Origin: Chitinophagaceae bacterium
Lineage (GTDB): Bacteria > Bacteroidota > Bacteroidia > Chitinophagales > Chitinophagaceae
DNA: 53,475 bases
Assembly: GCA_016786885.1 (NCBI GenBank)
Contig: JAEUVO010000026.1
Location: 1 to 53,475, forward strand
Direction: 5' to 3'
Shown here: positions 33,573 through 42,508 of the stretch, piece after piece
Layout: every line of letters starts with the position of its first letter
Position numbering within the stretch: position 1 is the stretch's first letter
Program-made: the position numbers and the translations under genes
Notes under the pieces: model-generated
What the model was told of the DNA's origin: nothing
The model's database searches: none
Seen by the model: the letters and a program-made list of their open reading frames with translations, nothing else

Positions 33573-35981
33573 CTAGTCTTTTTTCCTGTCGAACAGCCGT
33601 TTCAGCAACCCTTTCTTTTTCTTAGTATCTTCTGCGGGGGCCCCGATAGGTTTGCTGTCCTCATCTTTCCTGATGGCTGCTTTGGTTACTGTATCTTTTT
33701 TTGGTGGTTGTTTATTATCATCTTCCTTTACAGGTTTTGATTCCGGGCCGATGTACTCATTATTGTCCATCTGGTAATCTTCTTCTGTACCAACTCCCTG
33801 GTCCTGGCCTTCGGCCCCGGGAACAGGATCTGAATCACTGATAATGATATCTGCACTGTTGATCTCGTTTTCCAATTCTGCTGGTTTGATAAATTTTGCA
33901 TCTTTCTCAATGCCAAGTTTTTTATCAGCCAGCACTTTTTGAAAGAAATATTCTGTTATCGGCCGGGCTATCCTGGAACCATCTCCCTGGTTGCGCATGA
34001 AGGTGTATTCAAATCCTACCCATGAGCCAGCCAGTAGCTGGGGGGTATAACCAATAAACCAGGCATCTGCATTATCATCTGTTGTACCTGTTTTGCCACC
34101 CATCTCTGCTGCACCAACTCTTGAACGCATACCTCTTGCTGTGCCTTTATCTACAGTACCCTGCATCATACGGGCCATCGTATAGGCAGTCACTTCACTG
34201 ATGGCTTCCTTCCGGTTCACACTGAAATCAAATCTTTTTATAACGTTACCATTCCTGTCTTCAATACGACTGATAGAGTAGGGCTTGGTAGAAAAACCAC
34301 GACCGGCAAAAATGGTATAGCTCCATAGCATTTCATAAATTGAAAGGTCGCAGGTGCCTAATGCGATAGACGGATAAGGCTTGACTGGTGTAGGTATATT
34401 GATACGGCTTAAAAACTCCGAAAATTGTTTGGGTCCCACTTGTTTCATAATATAAGCCGTGGCACAGTTTTTTGAAAACGCCAATGCATTAGCCATTGAC
34501 ATACTTCCTCCACCGCATTGTTTGCCTGCAGGTACCCAGCCACTGCCCGGGAAGAATTGTGCTACATTCTCGCATTCTGTATCAGGAGTGAAACCTCTTT
34601 CTTCCATGGCCTGTGTGTATAGCAATGGTTTGATAGTAGAACCAACCTGTCTTTTTGTTCTGAGGTTGACGTGGTCATTTTTATAGGTTTTGAAACTAAT
34701 ACCACCAACCCATGCTCTTACTTCACCGGTTACAGGATCCATGGCCATAAAGCCTGCTTGTTCCATTTGCAACAGGTATTTGATCGAATCCAGCGGAGTC
34801 AATACGGTGTCTTTTTCTCTGCGGCTGTTCCAGGTAAATATTTTCATCGGCACTTTTACATTAAAAGAAGCCCGGATCTCTTTATCACTCAGGCCGTCTT
34901 CTTCCAGGTTTTTCCAGCGGTCAGATTCCCTGATGGACTTTTCCAATAATTTCTCATGTCCTTTCCAGATTGAGCCTGTTTTCATATCAGACCGGGCATT
35001 GATGCCTTTTTGCAGCATCGTCATATGTTGCGCCATTCCTTCTTCGGCATATTGTTGCATCTGGATATTGATGGTGGTATAAACTTTTAAACCATCATTG
35101 TATATGCTGTATGAATCGCCATTTGATTTTTTTACATCTTTCAATGCTTCCTTTATCTCATCTTTTAGCACTTCTCGGAAATAGGGCGCATAGCCGGTAT
35201 TCTCATCCAGCTTTTTATAATTCAATTTGATTGGTAATGCTTTTACTTTTGCAGCTACTGCTGCAGTGATCTTCCCGTTTACTTCCATCTGACCAATTAC
35301 AGTATTCCTGCGATCAAGCGCAGCCTTCGGGTTTCTTACCGGGTTATAAATACTGTTCCCTTTCAGCATTCCTACCAGAAGAGCTGCTTCCTCAATGGTT
35401 AGCCTGTCTGGTTCTTTTTGAAAGAATGTCCTTGAAGCATTCCGGATACCATAAATATTATTGCCAAAAGGAACCGCATTCAGATAAAGTGTGATGATCT
35501 CTTCTTTTGTAAAATTTCTTTCCAACTTTACCGCAATGATCCATTCTTTTAATTTTTGGATAACCCGCAATGCTCTATTTGAAGCTCTTTCATTAAAAAG
35601 ATTGAGAGCCAGCTGTTGTGTGATGGTACTGCCACCACCCTGTGAGCCTAATGTGAAAATTGCCCGCATGGTAGATCTGAAATCAATCCCACTATGGCTG
35701 TAGAATCTTTCATCCTCGGTTGCTACCAGTGCGTCAATCACATGTGGGGAAATATCACGGTATTTTACATTGCTGCGGTTGCCTCTTTCAGTATAATATT
35801 TGCCCATCAATGTCCCGTCTTCAGCATACACTTCGGAAGCCTGGAGAATGGAAGGATTTTCCAGCTCATTCAATGAGGGCATTTTACCAAATACACCAAA
35901 ATTCGCCAGGATGATTAATAAGATGAAGGCGATCAAACCGCCTGCGAAAAGACGCCAGAAAATTCGGACAGCTTTTTTCAT
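33573..35981 (-). CDS. Penicillin-binding protein 1A (bifunctional transglycosylase/transpeptidase)
   Basis: An 802-residue class A PBP. A single N-terminal membrane helix (LFAGGLIAFILLIILANFGVF) anchors it; the GT51 domain has the catalytic Glu89 in ATEDERFYSHSGID and QGGGSTITQQLALN. The penicillin-binding domain has Ser448-x-x-Lys451 in GSTIKP, SKN in AFSKNCA and KTGT in GGKTGTTDDNADAWFIG. It polymerises and cross-links peptidoglycan in the periplasm. The final 100 residues are acidic then basic and disordered (KKKKGLLKRLFDRKKD). A TATTTTCG box is at 36039-36046. Monocistronic, with its own terminator. Confidence 0.95.
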   Translation of the reverse strand: MKKAVRIFWRLFAGGLIAFILLIILANFGVFGKMPSLNELENPSILQASEVYAEDGTLMGKYYTERGNRSNVKYRDISPHVIDALVATEDERFYSHSGIDFRSTMRAIFTLGSQGGGSTITQQLALNLFNERASNRALRVIQKLKEWIIAVKLERNFTKEEIITLYLNAVPFGNNIYGIRNASRTFFQKEPDRLTIEEAALLVGMLKGNSIYNPVRNPKAALDRRNTVIGQMEVNGKITAAVAAKVKALPIKLNYKKLDENTGYAPYFREVLKDEIKEALKDVKKSNGDSYSIYNDGLKVYTTINIQMQQYAEEGMAQHMTMLQKGINARSDMKTGSIWKGHEKLLEKSIRESDRWKNLEEDGLSDKEIRASFNVKVPMKIFTWNSRREKDTVLTPLDSIKYLLQMEQAGFMAMDPVTGEVRAWVGGISFKTYKNDHVNLRTKRQVGSTIKPLLYTQAMEERGFTPDTECENVAQFFPGSGWVPAGKQCGGGSMSMANALAFSKNCATAYIMKQVGPKQFSEFLSRINIPTPVKPYPSIALGTCDLSIYEMLWSYTIFAGRGFSTKPYSISRIEDRNGNVIKRFDFSVNRKEAISEVTAYTMARMMQGTVDKGTARGMRSRVGAAEMGGKTGTTDDNADAWFIGYTPQLLAGSWVGFEYTFMRNQGDGSRIARPITEYFFQKVLADKKLGIEKDAKFIKPAELENEINSADIIISDSDPVPGAEGQDQGVGTEEDYQMDNNEYIGPESKPVKEDDNKQPPKKDTVTKAAIRKDEDSKPIGAPAEDTKKKKGLLKRLFDRKKD

Positions 35982-36138
35982 ATTTATTGAATAATGGTTG
36001 TGGTTAAAAGGTGTTGCGGGTTTTCAGCAATTGAATACCGAAAATAAGAAAATCCTTTGCGGTGCTGTAACACCAGTATTTAAATTTTTGCGAAAGTGTG
36101 ATAATGTGCTGTTTTTACTATTAACCAGGTAGAAAGGC

Positions 36139-39087
36139 CTAGAACTTACCTGGTAAATACTGTTCAAGAAAGCTTTTATAGACGTCGATATCCTTGCTGG
36201 TTTTGAGCAGTTGCAGATTACTTTCAGAAATGATTGTAAAAGAATATTTGCCCCCTTTTAGCCAGGGTATTATTTCAGTAGCTGTTTTGGGCCCGGCTTT
36301 TTCCACATAGTTCACAGCATCCTGTGCATCGGCAAAAGACGAGGTCAGCATGAGCCTGTTGTCATCATCCAGCTGAAATAATTCCACTGTATAGGTTTTA
36401 TTGTAATAAGTCTCCCTGTTATAGCGGAAGAAGGCATTTTTTGCTTCGTTGGAAAAAACCGGGTCTATTTTATTAAGTACTAATACCACATAATATTTGT
36501 CTGTGGCTTTATAGGTATATGGTGTGACTGTTTTTGGTGCAGTTTTTACACTAATAGTGTCAGGCACTGTTTTTGGCGGGGCCACAACTGTTGGAGGTTT
36601 TGTTTTAACAGAATCAGGTATTGGTCCAGGTTTGGGTGTTACTACTGTAGTCACAGGCTTTACAGATGCAGAATCTTCATTCCTGGTTACAACAAGATTT
36701 CTCAGTTCCTCTTCTATTTGTGCTCTTCTGTTTAATACATCCAGTAATCCATCAGCTTTCTCTGACAAAGGAGTATTGGCAAATTGATTGATGATAGAAT
36801 TCAATACTCTCTTGGCGGTACTGTCTTCTCTTTGCTTAATGTAATACACCGCTTCTATGTAAAGTAACTGTGGTGTCCAGAAATTCTTTCCGTAAATACT
36901 GTCTGCTTTTTTCTTTTGAGCAATGGCCTCTTCAAAATTACCTTCTATGAACAGGTCGTATACTTTTTCATAGGTTTTTGTCGCTTCTGTATTACCTGCT
37001 GCATCTGCAGGGTTCTTTCCTGTGGTTACAATTGTGGTAAGGTTACTGGCCGCATGCTTTTCACTCATCAGTTTTTTGATATCAGCAGCTTTGTCAGCTT
37101 CAGCATTTTTATTATAGCAATAATAAAGATTGAAAAGCAACTCATCCATTGGTATAAAATCAGGGAAACGGCTTCGCAGCTGTTCAAGCGTCTCAGTACC
37201 GGCCTGGCAATCCTCGATCCCCTGGATATAAGCTTTACCTAATGCAAACATGGCAGCTTGTATCGAATCATTCGATTGTTGTAATTGTTCAGCTGTAAGA
37301 GGCAGACGGCCATACAGATCATCGAAGTTGATGCCTGTTGTTGATTCTGTGCTTTGTCCTTTGCCATCATTACCGGTTGTTTGCCCGGTTTGTTGTGTCA
37401 GTTTGCTATTTAGCAAAGCTGCACTTCTTCTCCAATTATCAATGTTGGGTCTGTTGCCCCATTTAGCTTTAAATTCAGTTTGTCCCCTGCTTCTGGAGGA
37501 GGCGTTATAAAAATACCATTCCCCTTTGGTGTCACCTGTTGGAAAGAGACTTGTTGGCGCCGGGTTATTGATAGGAGGTAAGCCTGTGGTCAGCGGTTGC
37601 TCATCCTTCAATCCCTGTTCTCTGCGTATCTGCCGTACCATCTTTTTTACAAAATCACGACGTTCCTCTTCCGGCATGGCCGCAATGCGTTGCATGCTAT
37701 CCTGTCTTTCTATGATCTCGAGATTCGAAGCCAGTATCCCCAGAGAGTTTTTTCGGCTTCTTATCTCATCCGGATTTTTTACAACAGGGTCGTCAATTTG
37801 TAAGCTGTCGTAAAAATTATAAGCCTGCCTGTATTCTTTGCGGGAAAAAGACAGTTCAGCCAATTGCAGAAAAGCTTTGTTTCGTTGCCCAGGGTTATTA
37901 CTTGTCATTTGTGTGCTTTTCAGCAACAATGCCATAGCACTTTCTACGTTGTTTCCTTCCAGTTGCATTTGTGCTGCCATGTAATAGATGATATCACGAT
38001 AATCAGCATATTTATCCCGTTTGGCCATCTTCAACAAATCGGCTACGTTTTTTTCAATATTTTTTTCACCGCCGTCTTTATTGGTTCTTATCGTAGAGAG
38101 TCTTGCATAGATTTCCAAAATAGGATCAGTAGTCCGGCTGATGGCCCTGTTATAGTTCTTTTCAGCTTCTTTGTAATTACCTGCCAGCTCAAATAATTGT
38201 CCGGCAAGGTATTCCCATCGGGCTCTTTCCTGCTGGTTGGTGGCATTACTCAATGCATCGGCAAGATGAACAGCAGCACTGTCCCACATATTTTGTTTAT
38301 AGAACCAATAAGCCTGTACTTCATGCAGGTCATTGTATAATCTTTTAGGGAAAACGGGATCATTTCTCAACGTGACGATAAGGCTTGCGGCTTCCGGAAA
38401 CTGGTCTTGCGCCAAAAAATTTCTTATTTGCCAGATAAATGCATCATTTCTGCTGGGAGGTTGCGAAAGCATTCTTCTCGGCAAGCTGTTCTTTTCTTTT
38501 GTGGCAATACTTAATGCTGAATTACCATCTCTGCCACTGCCGATAGTTTTGTAATATCCGTCTTTCTCTTTCGGAGCAAAGGCATAGTTCATGAACTGGA
38601 ACATCTGGTAGGCAGAATCGAAGTCCTTTTGTAAATAATAGGCTGCGCCCCATAGCAGGTAAAGGTTATCAACCCAATCATTTCGCAGGTCATGCAGGGC
38701 AATACCGGATGAGGCTTTGTAAGTGATAGAATCAAGTTGTATCGAATCGCCGGCCGTTACATCAAGAGAATAGTTGTAAAACGGAAGTAATTTGGAAAAA
38801 TCATCGGTAAAGGAAGACTTCGCCCTTTCCAGCACTTCATTCAGTTTGTTGTTTGCATTGAACGCATAGTTGTAATGGGTAACAGTATTCTGAACAAAGC
38901 GGCGGGGGACTGTAAATTTTTTTTGATCCGATTTTTCAGACCGAAGCACTCTCTCTTCGTATTCCTTTGGTTTTTTGATATTCAGATCGAAACCCAGCTG
39001 GCTAAAGGCGGGGAGACTGGCCTGTAAAAGGATAAGGAAGAAAACCGCAGTAATGGTATATCGGTTGGGTCGCATTTTCCGGCGCAA
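36139..39087 (-). CDS. PorW/SprE-like TPR protein of type IX secretion and gliding
   Basis: A 982-residue exported protein (signal ITAVFFLILLQASLPAFSQ) whose N-terminus has FTVPRRFVQNTVTHYNYAFNANNKLNEVLERAK, which I recognise from PorW/SprE proteins. TPR-like helices run from about 130 to 800 (YLAGQLFELAGNYKEAEKNYNRAI), then a Pro/Thr/Val-rich linker near 840-880 and a final compact domain (KYYVVLVLNKIDPVF). PorW links the T9SS trans-envelope core to its motor side and is needed for secretion and gliding. Here no lipobox Cys follows the signal, which differs from the lipoprotein form. Two T9SS cargo genes in the window fit a working T9SS. Confidence 0.7.
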   Translation of the reverse strand: MRRKMRPNRYTITAVFFLILLQASLPAFSQLGFDLNIKKPKEYEERVLRSEKSDQKKFTVPRRFVQNTVTHYNYAFNANNKLNEVLERAKSSFTDDFSKLLPFYNYSLDVTAGDSIQLDSITYKASSGIALHDLRNDWVDNLYLLWGAAYYLQKDFDSAYQMFQFMNYAFAPKEKDGYYKTIGSGRDGNSALSIATKEKNSLPRRMLSQPPSRNDAFIWQIRNFLAQDQFPEAASLIVTLRNDPVFPKRLYNDLHEVQAYWFYKQNMWDSAAVHLADALSNATNQQERARWEYLAGQLFELAGNYKEAEKNYNRAISRTTDPILEIYARLSTIRTNKDGGEKNIEKNVADLLKMAKRDKYADYRDIIYYMAAQMQLEGNNVESAMALLLKSTQMTSNNPGQRNKAFLQLAELSFSRKEYRQAYNFYDSLQIDDPVVKNPDEIRSRKNSLGILASNLEIIERQDSMQRIAAMPEEERRDFVKKMVRQIRREQGLKDEQPLTTGLPPINNPAPTSLFPTGDTKGEWYFYNASSRSRGQTEFKAKWGNRPNIDNWRRSAALLNSKLTQQTGQTTGNDGKGQSTESTTGINFDDLYGRLPLTAEQLQQSNDSIQAAMFALGKAYIQGIEDCQAGTETLEQLRSRFPDFIPMDELLFNLYYCYNKNAEADKAADIKKLMSEKHAASNLTTIVTTGKNPADAAGNTEATKTYEKVYDLFIEGNFEEAIAQKKKADSIYGKNFWTPQLLYIEAVYYIKQREDSTAKRVLNSIINQFANTPLSEKADGLLDVLNRRAQIEEELRNLVVTRNEDSASVKPVTTVVTPKPGPIPDSVKTKPPTVVAPPKTVPDTISVKTAPKTVTPYTYKATDKYYVVLVLNKIDPVFSNEAKNAFFRYNRETYYNKTYTVELFQLDDDNRLMLTSSFADAQDAVNYVEKAGPKTATEIIPWLKGGKYSFTIISESNLQLLKTSKDIDVYKSFLEQYLPGKF

Positions 39088-39219
39088 TCTAAAGTCTTAT
39101 TAACTGAATTTCAAATAATTTAGTATAAAAGTAAGGCAATTTTTTTGCCCTGTATTTACACGCAGATAAGGGGTAAAACCCGGATGCATTTCTTATCTTT
39201 AAAATCCAAAAATCCTTTT

Positions 39220-39618
39220 ATGGCCAAATTAGAAGCCGGTTCAACCCTGCAACGGCTGAGAAACCGATACCGCCTCGTGGTGATGAATGATGATACATAT
39301 GAAGAGGTGGTGACCTTTAAACTGTCACGACTCAGCGTTTACGTCATGTTGAGCACAATATTTGTAGTATTGGTTGGTCTAACTGTAGCCCTCATCGTTT
39401 TCACACCTCTGAAGTATTATATTCCCGGTACCAATACTGATTATAAATCAGTTATGGAGCTGAAAAGGCTTCAGTACAGGGTAGATTCAGTTGAAAGACA
39501 GGATGCCTATAAGACCCAGTACATACTTGGAATAAAAAAAGCACTGGGAGGAACCGGGTCAGCACCACTGGATACGACCACCATTGTGTTGCCCAAGATT
39601 GATATTTCTAATGACTAA
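39220..39618 (+). CDS. Small single-pass membrane protein upstream of bactofilin
   Basis: A 132-residue protein. The cytosolic N-terminus MAKLEAGSTLQRLRNRYRLVVMNDDTYEEVVTFKLSRL is followed by one membrane helix (VYVMLSTIFVVLVGLTVALIVF) and a periplasmic domain with TPLKYYIPGTNTDYKS and a coiled-coil start. It resembles the N-terminal part of Bacteroidota M23 peptidases that accompany bactofilins, without the peptidase domain. The ATG used gives the conserved start; an upstream ATG 75 bases earlier is less likely. TATCTTTA at 39194-39201 may be its -7 box. It overlaps bactofilin by one base (TAATG). Possibly a membrane anchor for the bactofilin polymer. Confidence 0.68.
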   Translation: MAKLEAGSTLQRLRNRYRLVVMNDDTYEEVVTFKLSRLSVYVMLSTIFVVLVGLTVALIVFTPLKYYIPGTNTDYKSVMELKRLQYRVDSVERQDAYKTQYILGIKKALGGTGSAPLDTTTIVLPKIDISND

Positions 39619-40049
39619 TGAATAAAACCATGTTTAACGCTAAAAACAAAACCGACATGCAACAACCGGCAACAAATGGCAATGGCGGAGCTACCCTCAT
39701 CAGCTCCGGCACCATACTCAAAGGTGACATCAGCAGTAATAACGACCTGCGGATCGATGGCACTGTGGTTGGAAACGTAAAAAGTTCTTCAAAAATCATC
39801 ATCGGCAGCAGTGGTGTGGTGGAGGGTGATATTATAGGTAACCAGGCCGATATTACCGGGAAAGTGACTGGAAATATCCGGGCCAAAGAATTGCTGCAAC
39901 TCCGCGGGGAATGTATGGTGAACGGCAATCTTTATGCAGGTAAATTGCAGGTGGAACCTTCAGCAACCTTCAATGGTCAATGCCATATGGGAGCCAATAT
40001 AGTGGAGATGAGCAATAATGAACAACAAACAACAGCGGCCGTCCAATAA
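39618..40049 (+). CDS. Bactofilin (polymer-forming cytoskeletal protein)
   Basis: A 143-residue protein. The central right-handed beta-helix domain (about residues 25-125) repeats GDISSNNDLRIDGTVVGNV, IIIGSSGVVEGDIIGNQ and ITGKVTGNI; the two ends are flexible and rich in Asn, Thr and Gln. Bactofilins form filaments without nucleotides and position cell-wall enzymes. The gene starts on the last base of the preceding stop and its final 32 bases overlap atpZ, so the cluster is translated as a unit. Confidence 0.92.
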   Translation: MNKTMFNAKNKTDMQQPATNGNGGATLISSGTILKGDISSNNDLRIDGTVVGNVKSSSKIIIGSSGVVEGDIIGNQADITGKVTGNIRAKELLQLRGECMVNGNLYAGKLQVEPSATFNGQCHMGANIVEMSNNEQQTTAAVQ

Positions 40050-40248
40050 TAGTGATCTACTTCGCTATGCCAGCCTCGGCACCCAGATACTGGTGGCTAT
40101 AGGGCTGGCAGTGTTTGCCGGTATTAAAATTGACAAATGGCTGCATACATTTCCATTGCTGGCCTGTGTATTACCTTTGCTCGTCCTGTCGGCAATTTTT
40201 TATAAAGTATTCCGGGAAACAAGCAGGCCAAAGAAAGATGAATATTAA
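40018..40248 (+). CDS. AtpZ/AtpI-type small membrane protein
   Basis: A 76-residue protein with two membrane helices (YASLGTQILVAIGLAVFAGIKI and FPLLACVLPLLVLSAIFYKVF) joined by the DKWLHTFPLL hairpin that marks AtpZ. AtpZ/AtpI are linked to assembly of the F-type ATP synthase and cation handling. The gene starts inside the bactofilin gene and ends inside the next membrane gene, an unusual nesting for a conserved operon. Confidence 0.85.
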   Translation: MNNKQQRPSNNSDLLRYASLGTQILVAIGLAVFAGIKIDKWLHTFPLLACVLPLLVLSAIFYKVFRETSRPKKDEY

Positions 40249-40639
40249 ACCGCTGGCATTTATCCGACCACTGATATTTGTTTTCACCTTCATAATGGCT
40301 TTTTCCATTACAGGAAAGTCGTGGCTGGAAAAAAATGGTGTTGATCAGCTTGTACTCATTGGAGGAAACCTGTTACTTTTTATTGTTAGTCTTGCAGCAT
40401 TCTTTATCACATTCAAAGCATTAAAATCTGCCAATCCACAAGCTTTTGTAAGGGCTATGTATGGCAGTTTTATGATCAAATTCTTCCTGATCGCTGTAGC
40501 TGCTTTTATATATATCATGATTGCTAAAAAAGAGGTGAATAAACCTGCCCTGATCATTTGCGGCGCTTTGTATATTATTTACACGGCTATTGAAACCAGG
40601 GCTTTGATGAAATTGCTGAAGCAAAAAAAGAATGCCTAA
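40238..40639 (+). CDS. AtpI-like four-helix membrane protein
   Basis: A 133-residue protein with four membrane helices (FIRPLIFVFTFIMAFS; LVLIGGNLLLFIVSLAAFFIT; MIKFFLIAVAAFIYIMIA; PALIICGALYIIYTAIE) and a basic C-terminus LKQKKNA. Size, topology and place directly after AtpZ match the ATP synthase subunit I-like protein that precedes atpB in related genomes. The ATG at the AtpZ end (11-base overlap) is used; the longer open frame upstream is out-of-frame reading of atpZ. No atpB follows: an SprT-type gene is next. Confidence 0.72.
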   Translation: MNIKPLAFIRPLIFVFTFIMAFSITGKSWLEKNGVDQLVLIGGNLLLFIVSLAAFFITFKALKSANPQAFVRAMYGSFMIKFFLIAVAAFIYIMIAKKEVNKPALIICGALYIIYTAIETRALMKLLKQKKNA

Positions 40640-41258
40640 GAAAGAAGTACCTGTTGATCATCTTCAAAACTATCTTCCACCTGGTACAGGGGAAGCTGTG
40701 ATCAGTTACCTGCACCAGTATAAAGTTCACCTGACCATTGCTAAGGAGCGCAAAAGTATTTTAGGAGATTACCGGCATCGTACACATCATACCAATCACA
40801 GCATCAGTGTAAATGGTAACCTGAATACGTTTGCCTTTCTTATTACTTTGTTGCATGAAATAGCCCATCTGCTCACTTTTGAACAATACGGAAACAGGAT
40901 ATCTGCTCATGGCAGAGAATGGAAAACGGTGTTCGGACAATTGTTACATCAGTTTGTTGCAAACAAAGTTTTTCCTGCCGACATAGAGAAAGAATTATTA
41001 CAATCATTGAAAAATCCTGCGGCCAGCAGTTGTGCTGAAGAAGGATTATTAAGAGTGCTAAGGACCTATGACGCTAAAAGAAGCAATTATCATTTAGTGG
41101 AAGAAATTGCGCCGGGAACAATGTTCCGTATAAAAGATGGACGCATATTTAAAAAAGGAGAGCAGTTGAGAAAACGATTTAAGTGCACAGAAGTTAAAAC
41201 CGGAAAAATGTACCTTTTTAGCCCGGTTTACGAGATTGAATTGTTACCAGCTGGCTGA
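40632..41258 (+). CDS. SprT-like zinc metalloprotease
   Basis: A 208-residue protein with the SprT/zincin signature LLHEIAHLLTF (His75, Glu76, His79) and a third ligand in SAHGREWKTVF. SprT-family proteins relate to the DNA-protein crosslink protease SPRTN, but bacterial roles are mostly unknown. The C-terminal part (FRIKDGRIFKKGEQLRKRFKC) is basic. It overlaps the AtpI-like gene by 8 bases and closes the operon. Cys residues in the C-terminal half could form a zinc ribbon, but the full set of four is not clear. Confidence 0.85.
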   Translation: MPKKEVPVDHLQNYLPPGTGEAVISYLHQYKVHLTIAKERKSILGDYRHRTHHTNHSISVNGNLNTFAFLITLLHEIAHLLTFEQYGNRISAHGREWKTVFGQLLHQFVANKVFPADIEKELLQSLKNPAASSCAEEGLLRVLRTYDAKRSNYHLVEEIAPGTMFRIKDGRIFKKGEQLRKRFKCTEVKTGKMYLFSPVYEIELLPAG

Positions 41259-41308
41259 TAGCCATTTATTTTTCTATCAAATTCATTCTCCCGTTATTTT
41301 TCATTCTC

Positions 41309-41316
41309 TACCTTTG
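41309..41316 (+). promoter_or_regulatory. -7 promoter box (TACCTTTG) for the beta-barrel gene
   Basis: Perfect TAnnTTTG followed by CGGC, ending 22 bases before the ATG. A TTG -33 element is not evident. Confidence 0.6.
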
Positions 41317-41338
41317 CGGCAATAAAAAATTATTGGAT

Positions 41339-41887
41339 ATGAAAAAAATTATTTTAGGAATTGCAGCTTTGGCGGGCTTTGCAGCAGCAAATGCTCAAAC
41401 AGACCAGAATGACTGGATGGTAGGCGGTAATTTTCGCCTGAACACATCAGACAACAATACTCAAATTGCGTTTACGCCGAATGCCGGTGTGTTTTTAGTA
41501 GATAATCTTGCTTTTGGGGGAAACTTCTCCTTGTCATATTCAAAATCGGGTAATAACAAGTACACCAGTTTTGGTATCGGGCCATTTGTTCGCTACTATT
41601 TTACAACAGAATCACAGTCTATTCGCCCCATCATTCATGGAAGTTTCAATTACCTGAGCACCAAACAAAAAATTATTAATGTGTCGTCCACTAACACTGG
41701 TACGAATTTCTTCATTGGCGGGGGAGCTGCTATGTTCATCAGTAAGAATGTGTCTATTGATGCATTAATGGGATATGATCGTACCAAGTATAAAAATTTT
41801 GATGGCAGTGGTGGATTTGCTTTCAATGTGGGTTTCCAGGTGTACCTGCTGAAGGACCAGGTTGATAAAGTGAAAGGGAAGAAATAA
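41339..41887 (+). CDS. Small outer-membrane beta-barrel protein
   Basis: A 182-residue exported protein with a clear signal peptide (MKKIILGIAALAGFAAANAQ). The mature part alternates hydrophobic strands (GGNFRLNT, AFGGNFSLSYSKSG, FGIGPFVRYYFT, IIHGSFNYLST, FFIGGGAAMFI, SIDALMGYDRTKY) and ends GFAFNVGFQVYLL, consistent with an eight-stranded OmpA/OmpX-like porin-type barrel. The ATG is chosen because it gives a perfect signal; the TTG two codons earlier is not needed. The gene is monocistronic with a shared terminator. Specific function unknown. Confidence 0.82.
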   Translation: MKKIILGIAALAGFAAANAQTDQNDWMVGGNFRLNTSDNNTQIAFTPNAGVFLVDNLAFGGNFSLSYSKSGNNKYTSFGIGPFVRYYFTTESQSIRPIIHGSFNYLSTKQKIINVSSTNTGTNFFIGGGAAMFISKNVSIDALMGYDRTKYKNFDGSGGFAFNVGFQVYLLKDQVDKVKGKK

Positions 41888-41903
41888 TAGCATATCGTTT
41901 GAT

Positions 41904-41936
41904 AAAAAGGGAGGCTGCTTTCAGCCTTCCTTTTTT
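41904..41936. terminator. Bidirectional terminator between the barrel gene and a GNAT gene
   Basis: A nine-base stem with one G-T pair (GGGAGGCTG/CAGCCTTCC), flanked by A5 and T6 so it can serve both convergent genes. Confidence 0.85.
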
Positions 41937-41937
41937 A

Positions 41938-42420
41938 TTACAATTCTTTGATCATCCACAGCGGGCAACCAAAATGACCGCTATTACCCATGGGCCCATT
42001 GAGATATGTGAAACCCATCCTGGCATATACTTTCAACGCTGCTTTTAATTCATTCATTGTTTCCAGGTACACTTTATTGAAGCCATTTTCTTTCGCCTGT
42101 TCAAGGCATATGGTAATCAATTTTGAGCCAAGACCCGTACCCCTGGCCTCCGGTAATAAATACATTTTTACTAATTCACATGTACCCTCCGGCAAACCCT
42201 CGGTAGGGTAGATACCCCCACCGCCAACAATCTTCCCGTTTATTTCTGCAATATTGTAAACTGATTTTTCCTTTTGAAATAATTCAAAAAGAGAATCAGT
42301 TGTCGGGTCATAATATACCGTGCCGGGATGGTTAGCGCCGAACTCTTTCAGTGTATCTCTTATTATCTTGGCAATAACAGGGTTGTCTGATGGCTGAATG
42401 GTGCGGATAGTTACATTCAT
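41938..42420 (-). CDS. GNAT-family N-acetyltransferase
   Basis: A 160-residue acetyltransferase starting MNVTIRTIQPSDNPVIAKII. Acetyl-CoA loop LPEARGTGLGSKLI (RGxGxGS) and VYLETMNELKAALKVYARMGF as motif B. The second half GPMGNSGHFGCPLWMIKEL contains conserved aromatic residues seen in amino-acid N-acetyltransferases (SAT-like), but no substrate can be given. The inner ATG is used, since ten residues upstream have no GNAT character. Confidence 0.87.
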   Translation of the reverse strand: MNVTIRTIQPSDNPVIAKIIRDTLKEFGANHPGTVYYDPTTDSLFELFQKEKSVYNIAEINGKIVGGGGIYPTEGLPEGTCELVKMYLLPEARGTGLGSKLITICLEQAKENGFNKVYLETMNELKAALKVYARMGFTYLNGPMGNSGHFGCPLWMIKEL

Positions 42421-42456
42421 GCTGTAAAGATAATCCTTCGTTAAACTCATAATGAC

Positions 42457-42485
42457 AAAAACCCCGCCTGCACCAAAGGCGGGGT
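42457..42485 (-). terminator. Rho-independent terminator of the DUF4139 gene
   Basis: An eight-base stem (ACCCCGCC/GGCGGGGT) with a 9-base loop, followed by TTTTTG on the minus strand, 24 bases after the stop. Confidence 0.82.
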
Positions 42486-42508
42486 AACCATCAATATGAA
42501 ACCAAATC

